From Endomychus coccineus (taxonomy: Eukaryota > Arthropoda > Insecta > Coleoptera > Endomychidae), in assembly GCA_958510875.1 (NCBI GenBank), contig OY294070.1, positions 21,071,631 to 21,135,630 of the forward strand: DNA of 64,000 nucleotides, written 5' to 3'. Shown in pieces: positions 56,681-64,000 of the stretch. Numbering within the stretch: position 1 is the stretch's first letter; every line of letters begins with the position of its first letter. The notes beneath the pieces were generated by a model. The model was given only the letters and a program-made list of their open reading frames with translations. It searched no databases and was not told the DNA's origin. The position numbers and the translations under genes were made by a program.

Positions 56681-57587
56681 CAAATAACAAATAGAAATTA
56701 TTTAAGAGAGCAATGGGGCGGTAGTTAGAGATGTCAGCCCTCTCCCCTTTTTTGAAAATAGGGACAATTTTTGAAACCTTCCATATTTCTGGAAAAGACT
56801 GGGTCGAGAGAATCCGGTTGAATATATGGAGAAGGGGGCAGATCAGGACACGGAGACAGTCCTTCAGAAAAAATGCAGGAATTCCATCCGAGCCTGCTGT
56901 CATAGCGGACTTCATCCTCCTTCCGGCAGCCAGCACATCTGTCTCCGAAAAGCAAGATGGCATCGGTACTGAAGAACATCCATTTGTATGGAACTCGGGA
57001 ATATAGGGAGCTTGGTCATCACTGAAACATTTATTAAAAAATAGTGCAAAGCTATCGACTATTTCCTGTTGACTCCCGAGCGATGTCTCATTGTAGGTCA
57101 TCTTGGATGGCATTCCAGAGTTAGATTTCATTCTGTTAATATAGGACCAGAAGTCTTTAGAATTTGCTGAAATGTTGCGCTGGGCGCGATCGACAAAGTC
57201 CCTATGTGATTGCCGAATTGCATTTTTAACAACCAGTCTCAGCCGTGTAAACTCAACATAGTCGTCTGGATTGTTGGTAAGTTCACAACGACGCCAATAA
57301 GAATATTTTAGTTTGATGTTGCGAATAATTTCTTTTGTAAACCAGGGAGGATATTTAGATTTAGCTGTTGGTGATGACTTGGGTATATATTTGTCAAAGG
57401 CATCATAGATCAGGGGAATACAGACGATCCGATGCCACAGCCGGATCACTCTCGCCAACGACTGAAGTCCACGGCAGATTAGCAAGATGTTCTTAAAGGT
57501 CGATATAATTACCTTTCTTAAAATTGTAGGAACAGTGCTCAAGATTACCCAGAAAACCACTCTGCACATTCGGAACAGAACAAGCAA
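56634..57587 (-). pseudogene. linker and N-terminal part of the reverse transcriptase
   Basis: From about residue 61 the frame encodes DAFDKYIPKSSPTAKSKYP, PPWFTKEIIRNIKLKYSYWR, FVDRAQRNISANSKDFWSYI, and the first RT motifs: AMTAGSDGIPAFFLKDC and VSKIVPIFKKGERADISNYR followed by PIALLNNF. Residues before DAFDKY belong to another reading frame, so the junction with the endonuclease contains at least one and probably two frameshifts between 57.49 and 57.42 kb. The C-terminal 20 residues after LLNNF are out of frame with the palm. Confidence 0.88.
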
Positions 57588-58290
57588 TGTTTATTAGAAG
57601 AGAAGGATGATGTAAGTCCTCAGCAACAGCATGCTCAGGTGATCTCTCGACGGTGCATACCAGAGTCGACAGAACCAAGTCCAAAAGCTTACCGTTAGAG
57701 TTATTTACAAAGTTGTACTGAGATAGAGCAAGTAGGTCGCAGAGGTTTGTAAGACCATCTATCCTGGCACAACGAGCCCCGGTAGGAGAACTTGAGTATT
57801 CGGGGAAGTTGAAGTCACCTATGATGAAAAGCTCAGGTCCATATGTCACATAAAAAACTTCTAACAATTCAAAAAATATAACAATCTCCTGAACCCCGAT
57901 GAATGGTGGAATGTACACAACCACAAAATACACAGAATGACTCCCCAGACCCACACGAACCGCAACAAAATCAATAGCAAAATTATAATCAGTTAAATCA
58001 CGAGTATCAACCGAGCGGGCTTCAAACTCCGATGAAACCGCCAACAAGGCCCCTCCTCCTCTTCGGCGACCAGTCACCAATGACGATCGATCACTTCGAA
58101 AAACACTGAAGTGTTGAGGGAAAATTTCTGCATCACTTACAGAGTCAGTGAGCCATGTCTCGGTAACCGCGTAAACAGAGGCCAAAGAGCAAGCAGATAC
58201 AAAGCTATAGAGTTCCGAGATTTTTGTGTTTAGTCCGCGGACATTTTGATAGAAAACATTAATACCCGGAGATACTCTACGGCATTCCAC
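57493..58290 (-). pseudogene. apurinic-like endonuclease domain
   Basis: The frame encodes 265 codons starting with INVFYQNVRGLNTK, then VYAVTETWLTDSV (catalytic E in TETWL), RRRGGGALLAVSS, YFVVVYIPPF, LFIIGDFNFPEYSS (catalytic D/N of GDFN), LLDLVLST and DLHHPSLLINI, where the histidine of the usual SDH motif is kept. These are the signature blocks of the exonuclease-endonuclease-phosphatase fold in non-LTR elements. No in-frame ATG lies between the preceding stop and the first motif. The end runs into stops just before the linker. Confidence 0.9.
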
Positions 58291-58323
58291 ATCTATATCA
58301 CTAGTACACTTAGATGGTAATTG

Positions 58324-59270
58324 CTATAGTGGACCAATGATATCGAGTTTCAGAGATTCTAATTTCTTTTTATATACAGAGCAGTTATGATCCCATGCCG
58401 CGTGACATGTGTCGACGTCGGGAAGTATCTTAGTGACACCGGAGCAGTTGACGCATTTCAAGGACTCTGATTTACAGTCCTTGACAACATGTTCGCCAGC
58501 GCATCTGGGACAAACGGGCCGCTTTTTACAGTTCTTCGACAAGTGGTGAAACCCGCAGCAGTTGAAACATCGAGTCACCTCTAAAGCATCATAGACTGTA
58601 CAGGAGTCGTAACCCACGAATAAATGATTGGCCCTGAGAGCCTTACCGTATGTGCGTGCATCCACTTGAAGAACAGCCTGAAACATTTTCGAATTTTTAT
58701 TCAGAGGGGTAAAAGAAATGCATTCTACGGGAGATGAATCAAAAATGTTAGGGTTCTGAGTTTTGACAAACTGAATGAGTATATTTGGATCGTGCTGCTC
58801 GTTCATCCCCACCAGCCTGATTCGAGGACTCAATTTAGCAGCCTCCCTGGCCTCATAGTCCTCTGACAGCTTATTTTCCACTATCTTCTTAAATGTGTTA
58901 GCACCAGCGGATGCTGAGCATCTGATCACCACACCGCCACCAGAAATATGCTTTACGCCCGTCACCTCAACACCAGAAGAAGTTGGGTTCACGGACCTCA
59001 GCAAGTCGGACTTAGTTTGCGCGTTACTCTGTTGACTCTTGGGCTTGACAACGACGGCAGCCCCTCTAGATGCTGCCTGACTATAAGAAGATACAGCCAC
59101 AGCCGGAAAAGAAGGAGCCGATCCATCGGGGGGCAGTAGTTGCCGAAGGGATTGGTTAACTTCACGCAGTTGGGAAATCTCATTCCTTAAAGCAGCATTC
59201 TGCTCGGTCTGGTCGCAGAGTTTGTTATGAAGCAGGGAGATTTCAGATCTGATCTCGCGAAGTTCAGCGA
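58324..59270 (-). pseudogene. gag-like ORF1 with three zinc knuckles, N-terminally truncated
   Basis: Within the element the ORF reads IAELREIRSEISLLHNKLCD and a heptad-like coiled coil up to VNQSLRQLL, a low-complexity link (SSYSQAASRG), an RRM-like region (VTGVKHISGGGVVIRC, SPRIRLVGM) and zinc knuckles CFNCCGFHHLSKNC (CX2CX4HX4C), CPRCAGEHVVKDC and CVNC...CHAAWDHNC. The open frame extends 20 codons further right (to 59331), but these residues, HTIPNMLMSGTTIPMK, belong to the interrupted family X element. The ORF as it stands is therefore a chimera created by insertion. Confidence 0.88.
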
Positions 59271-59650
59271 TGGGAGTCTTCATAGGAATAGTTGTACCTG
59301 ACATCAACATATTAGGGATTGTATGATCCACTTTACTGAGGAAGATGCAAGTTTGAGTTTACTACATTATCAGATCCCCATTTCAATGTCGTTGCCAGAT
59401 CTCCATTAATTGCTTCAAACTGTCTCTGCCTTGCTCCTAGATCTTCATTGGATGGTATAGGGTCCTTGGATGAGGAAGCTGTATGGAGTGGACCATCATC
59501 TGCAAACCTGTGGATGCGACAGGTGGTCACTTCCAACAGATAGTTGATGCTAAGACAGATCCTTGTGGAACACCAGCGTTGATAGCCATTGTATCGGAGG
59601 ATACTCCGTCAACCACCACAGGAGTGGTTATGCTAACAAAAGCAGAGTGA
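59271..59650 (-). pseudogene. family X RT element, upstream part (right of the nested insertion)
   Basis: The family X sequence resumes with TCTTCATAGGAATAGTTGTACCTGAC. In the frame 59536-59333 it reads RFADDGPLHTASSSKDPIPS (motif C, YADD changed to FADD) and GDLATTLKWGSDN. Further right, minus-strand TMAINAGVPQGSVLASTI is motif B. The same blocks, more decayed, appear at 18.04-18.32 kb, and MAINAGV also at 12.24 kb. Confidence 0.85.
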
Positions 59651-60613
59651 GTGATCTACGGATCATTCAACTTATCTATACTATTTTGAAGCGCCAAATT
59701 AAAAAAAAAATACATATTCGATTGCAGAATTGAGAGGTAAAATGCTGATGTTACGTTGAAAATTCCCATTCTCGTTGCATTCTGTCCTCAAATACGTTTA
59801 GAAAAATCATCAAAAAATTTGTAATTAATTTCGAACAATTCGATAACGAACCCTTTCAGCAGAAGAGATGGTTGATCCTTACCACGGAATAATTTTATTA
59901 GCTTTCAATCCATTATCTCAAATGAAATTGAACCCGTTCACTGATTAAATCTGTATACAACAATGGATGATAATTAAAACTCGAGGAATTTTTAATGGCC
60001 TCAATATTTTATGAACCCGGTCTAAGGAATATCTCCTGCCGATTTTAAAAAGACTATCTTGCGCCATAAATCTTCTTAATGTAATTTTCAGGAGCCGTCG
60101 AGGAATCGATGTAGCGAAAAAATGCAAAGAAATGGGAAATTAAATAACACAGTAGAATAGAAAAAGAGCCACCCTCCCGCGAAGGAGAAATCAAATGAAA
60201 TCTGATCGTATAAAGTAGAAATCTCATCAGGATTAGATCGGAAGCAAAGCATTATTCAGTTATCCGTATGATATGGTTCATTATGTAGTCGTGCAGCATG
60301 CCAGCCAGACAATAAAGGATTACTTTTAATGGAATCCAACCCAACTACTTTAATGTATGCGAATCATTAACTTTCCTTTACCGTTTACATCAGACACAAG
60401 TATGACATTCAACGGTTTACCATCTCCAAGACTACAAATTGAAGTTTTCAGTAGGATAGGATTTATGCAGAACCGTGATGGCAGTTGTACGAATATAAGT
60501 AAGTCATTTTAGCACATTGTTTTGGTATTGCGTTTTCATCAGTTCGACAAATGATGAAGACTTTGTTGAAGGTTCATTCTCATTCAGTACATCATTCTGA
60601 TTATACTTTTTTA
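59651..60613. other. unassigned sequence
   Basis: No gene or repeat is recognised. The 60-codon frame at 59945-60127 (-) has no motif. Confidence 0.35.
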
Positions 60614-61755
60614 TACACCGGGTGTCCCACTAAGGTCGGCTACCGGCTGTATCTGGGAAACTATTTATCTCACGGCTTTGGAAGAAAAATACAAGAGGGA
60701 CCCTGAGAAGTCTGTTTGAAATATTTTCTACTCTCAAACTTTCCCACTTTTTAAATCAAAACCGAAAAATTAAAATTTTTCCATAAAATCAATAGTGACG
60801 GAATGTTTTGTGGATCGGTTTTAGATTCTGAAAAGTACATTTTTGAAATTTCGACCTAACTCTTGAAATGACGGGTGGGGGAAGGTGGGGCGGGGGGAGG
60901 GGTATCGCAGAAAAAGTGCGATAAAACCCGATTACATTAGCCGATGTTAGCCAACTCAGTTTTGTGTTCAAGGTATTGGATAGCCTAATGCTAATCTTGA
61001 AAAATACTCGAGTTTGTGCTCAAATCAAAACCGCCAGATGTCGTTATTTGATTACTCCAGTTATTCATTCATTTTTCAATAAAAAATTAAATCAGAGTCG
61101 TTATCATTTTACAAACTTAAGTTATGAGCGAAAATAGTTCTTTTACATATTCTCAATTTATTTACGAAATGAACGTAAAACCTTCAAGCGCCTGAAACAA
61201 AAATTATTGTTATAAGATAGTAACCAACTAGTAGAAAACTAGTAGAAAAAAGTATTATTATATCATAAAAATTAATATTTGGAAAGAAATCAAAAGTCTA
61301 CAACACGAAGTCGCAGCGGTTGTAATTAAACAATAAATTGAAATAATGGTCATTAATAATAAGTAAGCCATGGAAAACGATGAGCTGGATAGTTGTAAGC
61401 TGTTATTAGTTTTCGGTTGTAATAAGTAGATGTTGTTGTGAATTCTAATTCAAAAAGGTAATTATAATGTAAATATTTATTAATAATTATATTGTAAATC
61501 GTGAAATAAATGTATGAAACAGATTTTTCTTGAGAACTTATTCCATTCATTTGAAACAGGTGAACCTAAATTTTTTTAAAAGTAATTTTTGGTCAATTTC
61601 TTTCTATTTTTTTTCAAAAATTTTAGTGCCTGTTTGAGTTTTACCTTTAATTTTGTGAAAAAATTTGAGAATATGTAAACAAAAATAATTTCACAAGTTT
61701 GAAAAATGATATCGACTTAAGTTTGTGACAAATTTTCACGTGGGACACCCGGTAT
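60614..61755. mobile_element. 1.14-kb element with TACCGGGTGTCCCAC-type ends
   Basis: The left end contains ACCGGGTGTCCCAC (60617-60630) and the right end its perfect complement (61740-61753). Both are flanked by TATA/TA. The ends are short and the inside is AT-rich without a transposase frame. A G-rich stretch GGGGGAAGGTGGGGCGGGGG lies at about 60884. It fits a non-autonomous Tc1/mariner-like MITE. Confidence 0.7.
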
Positions 61756-61941
61756 AATAATGATAATAATAAATTGCCTTTATTTTGTACAAAGTAAACA
61801 GAAAATACAATGTATAAAAGACTCTTACAAAAATAAAAACTCTTACAAACTTAAAATAAAGAGAAAGACTTGAAAGTAAGTATAAACTTACTTATCGAGT
61901 TTTTAACTACCAAGACAAAAGGGAAAAAATAAAAGATACGT

Positions 61942-61962
61942 GTGGCACTCGGGGACTGCCAC
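61942..61962 (-). other. 3'-terminal hairpin of the Helentron
   Basis: GTGGCA and TGCCAC form a 6-bp stem around a nine-base loop. On the minus strand it follows CTATGCAATAGCTTTACC, so the order subterminal motif, hairpin, end is as expected for a Helentron 3' terminus. The same TGCAATAGCTT motif occurs in opposite orientation at 63.16 and 63.55 kb. Confidence 0.6.
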
Positions 61963-62225
61963 GGTAAAGCTATTGCATAGCATTTTTTCTCAACTTATGC
62001 AATTATAATTATTTATTTTTTAAAATTTATTCAGTATTTTTTTTTCTTTGATATTTTAATTCAAGAGTTTTCTTTGATATTAATTCAAGTTAATTTTTAG
62101 TGTGGTGACCGATAAGAAAACAAATTTTTTTCTTTTATTGAATAAATGAGAAGTTAATATCGTTTAAAATATTTTTATTATCTTACAATACATGTAGGTT
62201 ATTCAGGAATTTGTTATCATTGAAA

Positions 62226-62807
62226 CTATAGGTTTATGGTAACTGAATAACTGAAATAAGAGACATAAGTTTGAGACTTGATATCCTCTAAATATCTGGA
62301 AAATACCGCGTCAATGGTGGTCCCATATTTTGTTGTGGATTCTTGTGGATCATTATTCATTTTCAAATTCAATTTTTCCGAAAGAAAAGTTGTCAACCGC
62401 TCTGATTTTTTATCAGCGAAGTTGATGTTGAAATCGCCAGCCAAGATAAGTGAAAATTTATTACCATTTGTACCAAGTAAAGTGCGATGAATAAAATGCT
62501 GTACCTCGTCCAATTTTGGATTCGGAGAAATGTAAATTGCTACCATGACTATGTGTAGGCCATTTCTAAGTTTGCATAAGCACACACAAATATCTCCAAC
62601 AAATGAGCGCCTAACATCAACATCGCTAACGTGTGCAATATTTATTTCAATATTCGTAGTCATAATATTAGTAACATTATTATTATTTTGGTAAATAGCT
62701 ACCCCACCTTTTGGAACTTTCTCGTTTGAATTGAACAATACAATTGAAATTAGGTATTTCAATCGGATTATCATGCGCCATGCAAGTTTCGGTAAGAAGT
62801 AACACAT
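62226..62807 (-). pseudogene. endonuclease domain of the Helentron
   Basis: The frame contains VPKGGVAIYQNNN, VVMVAIYISPNPKLDEVQHF-like residues, FSLILAGDFNINFADKKSER (catalytic GDFN block), STTKYGTTIDAVFSRYLED (the TxxxxTxIDxVF block) and YVSYFSYSVTINL, where the final histidine of the usual FSYHKP-like end is replaced. The fold is the same exonuclease-endonuclease-phosphatase type as in non-LTR elements, but the block spacing and the helicase upstream place it in a Helentron. The N-terminus is out of frame. Confidence 0.8.
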
Positions 62808-62809
62808 TT

Positions 62810-63103
62810 GTTTGTCTCGTAACTGAATCTTGTAAATCGTATTTGTGACTATTTAACTATTGGCAATTGAAAGTCATTATTGAAATGCCTTTTCTATTAC
62901 TAATGCAATCTAAGACACTTTGAGCTGTCGTCTGAACACTATTTAAAGGCAGTCTTTTGAATTTTTGCAACAAAGATGCAGTCGATGCAGCTTGCCTTCG
63001 ATTATTATAAAACTTGAATGTAGAATCATCTTTTTTGTCGTGATATACAAGTTTTCAATATTAGTCACCCGAGAGAGGGCAACATAAACGAGTTTCTGTT
63101 ATT
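62810..63103 (-). pseudogene. PIF1-like helicase C-terminal fragment
   Basis: The minus strand reads QKLVYVALSRVTNIENLYIT (helicase motif VI, VALSRV, with the catalytic arginine), then after a one-base shift DDSTFKFYNNRRQAASTAS, LLQKFKRLPLNS and NRKGISIMTFNCQ followed by a stop. The sequence then passes into the endonuclease start TRQTNVLLLTETCMAHD. TETCM is the catalytic glutamate block. Confidence 0.8.
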
Positions 63104-63572
63104 TTTCGTTACGGAATTTCTTGATTCGGTCGCCACGCTCAAAGCCCGCGATAAAAGCTATATGCAATATATGCAATAGCTTAATAGAAACAGGTACTCT
63201 CAGGTCTCTGCTACGCGCGTCTAACGTATAAACTCTAACTGACGCGTAGCGAGCTCCTAGAAGCATATGTCAAAATGATTTCGTTCGTAGCTAATTAAAG
63301 AGGACGTCTGGAGTTCATGCAATTATGTTTTTAGATAATTCGAACCTTCTTATTTCGATAGGCCACGTGAGAATCTCGGAGTCTAAAGCGCTAAAGTGTT
63401 ATAACATTCGTATAAAATAGCGAAATTTCTCACTTTTAGAAACTTCAAATTAATTAATTAATTTGACACATGTTAGGTGTTTAGGTCTTACATTATTTTT
63501 CGTTACGGAATTTCTTGATTCGGTCGCCGCGCTCGAAGCCCGCGATAGAAGCTATATGCAATAGCTTAATAA
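63103..63572. repeat. direct repeat pair next to the Helentron
   Basis: Positions 63103-63150 and 63497-63545 share ATTTTTCGTTACGGAATTTC and TTGATTCGGTCGCC, CGCTCRAAGCCCGCGATARAAGC; after both comes ATGCAATAGCTTAATA. The 340-bp interval between them contains TACGCGCG and CTAACGTATAAACTC. They may be Helentron 5' ends or solo ends of a related non-autonomous element. Confidence 0.7.
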
Positions 63573-63604
63573 TCTGAAGTTTGGTATAGAGGAAAGAAAT
63601 AGAT

Positions 63605-63937
63605 TTATGCAATAGTAAAAAAAATACTCCACAAACTGCAATATATAGCCAACTGTTCTTTTCGTAAGTCCAGTAGCGTCGATTTAAGTTTTATTCTTGA
63701 GAAAACCTTCTGAACCTGTTTTAAACGCAGGGGGTATGGAATTATATATTTTAACTGCATTGTAGGTGAATCATCTATTTGACTAAGCAAGAGAACTTTA
63801 GGCAAGTCTAAATTGTAAGTATGACGTATGCAGCGGTCATGTAAACTTCCTCTATAAATTAGTCTACTTTTAATGTACAGAGGAGTGGAGGTAGGAAGTA
63901 CATGAAAGACCAACGAGCTCCTATGATATCTGAACAA
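63605..63937 (-). other. unidentified 110-codon frame
   Basis: The frame is open for 110 codons and basic in composition (HRSSLVFHVLPTSTPLYI, then RCIRHTYNLDLPKVLLLSQI). The residues recall the C-terminal tail of non-LTR reverse transcriptases, but no catalytic motif is present and the window ends soon after, so I leave it unassigned. Confidence 0.3.
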
Positions 63938-64000
63938 ATTCTCGATCCTATGTCAGCCTAATTTGTTGATTTTAGCTGATACTCTGTCATATTTACGGAG

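Larger units (their letters stand above)
55171..59270 (-). mobile_element. 4.1-kb non-LTR retrotransposon (gag, endonuclease, RT), 5' truncated
   Basis: The element on the minus strand has a gag-like ORF1, an apurinic-type endonuclease, a reverse transcriptase and an (AAAT)n tail at 55190-55171. ORF1 lacks its own start. The element splits a family X copy. No RNase H is present and the RT motifs are of the Jockey/CR1 kind; the exact clade needs a phylogeny. Three frameshifts break ORF2, but long stretches are still open (418, 317 and 265 codons), which makes it the youngest retrotransposon in the window. Confidence 0.9.
61935..63105 (-). mobile_element. Helentron (Helitron group) relic, 3' part
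   Basis: On the minus strand the order is: the end of a PIF1-type helicase, an endonuclease domain, an AT-rich 3' region and a terminal hairpin at 61962-61942. Helentrons are rolling-circle transposons that carry an endonuclease after the helicase, and end in a hairpin near the 3' terminus. The Rep domain and most of the helicase are missing to the right, where an unrelated repeat begins at 63103. At least two frameshifts and one stop are present. Confidence 0.78.

Overview
The window looks like nuclear DNA from an insect. It is AT-rich, has spliced genes with small exons and long introns, and is densely filled with insect-type transposable elements. The mix of elements (RNase H-bearing non-LTR retrotransposons, Tc1/mariner-like elements with TACAGGGT-type ends, a Helentron, a Penelope-like element) would suit a beetle, but the order is an inference. 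Nothing here is bacterial: there are no operons, ribosome binding sites or CRISPR arrays.

The one host gene I recognise is fasciclin-3 (Fas3), a homophilic cell-adhesion protein of the immunoglobulin superfamily. It lies on the minus strand. Seven in-phase exons between 26.83 and 13.41 kb encode Ig domain 1 (two exons), Ig domain 2 (two exons), a cysteine-poor Ig domain 3 (two exons) and the transmembrane segment. A terminal exon at 4.63-4.80 kb adds a 56-residue tail and a stop. A 28-nt candidate microexon at 1.52-1.54 kb has clean splice signals and suggests a second isoform with a longer tail that continues beyond the left edge. The first exon (start codon and most of the signal peptide) was not found and probably lies further right, possibly outside the window.

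The Fas3 introns are packed with repeats. From left to right: two foldback palindromes (0.9-1.4 and 3.5-4.0 kb); a 50-bp palindromic CpG-rich minisatellite inside a ~200-bp tandem array (5.96-7.8 kb); an RNase H-type retrotransposon relic broken by an inverted duplication (9.4-11.3 kb); a 155-bp satellite with a 310-bp higher-order unit (14.4-15.5 kb); degenerate reverse transcriptase copies (16.8-18.3 kb); a transposase remnant and a 656-bp palindrome (18.5-19.7 kb); another retrotransposon relic (20.8-22.1 kb); and a nested terminal-inverted-repeat element (24.5-26.6 kb).

From 26.9 to 64 kb I see no convincing host exon. This part is intron or intergenic DNA with: a retrotransposon relic (30.4-31.45 kb); a complete Tc1/mariner-like insertion with 677-bp inverted repeats and a truncated transposase (32.8-35.05 kb); a Penelope-like fragment (39.0-39.7 kb); a 2.09-kb element with ~705-bp inverted repeats, a 7-bp target duplication and an unidentified 103-residue ORF, inserted in yet another retrotransposon relic (44.3-47.9 kb); a TACAGGGT-ended palindrome (49.6-50.9 kb); a ~177-bp tandem array (52.4-53.5 kb); a 4.1-kb gag/endonuclease/RT retrotransposon inserted inside an older RT element (54.7-59.65 kb); and a Helentron relic with helicase motif VI, an endonuclease domain and a 3' hairpin (61.9-63.1 kb). 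All of the transposon genes I could read are broken by frameshifts, stops or truncation.
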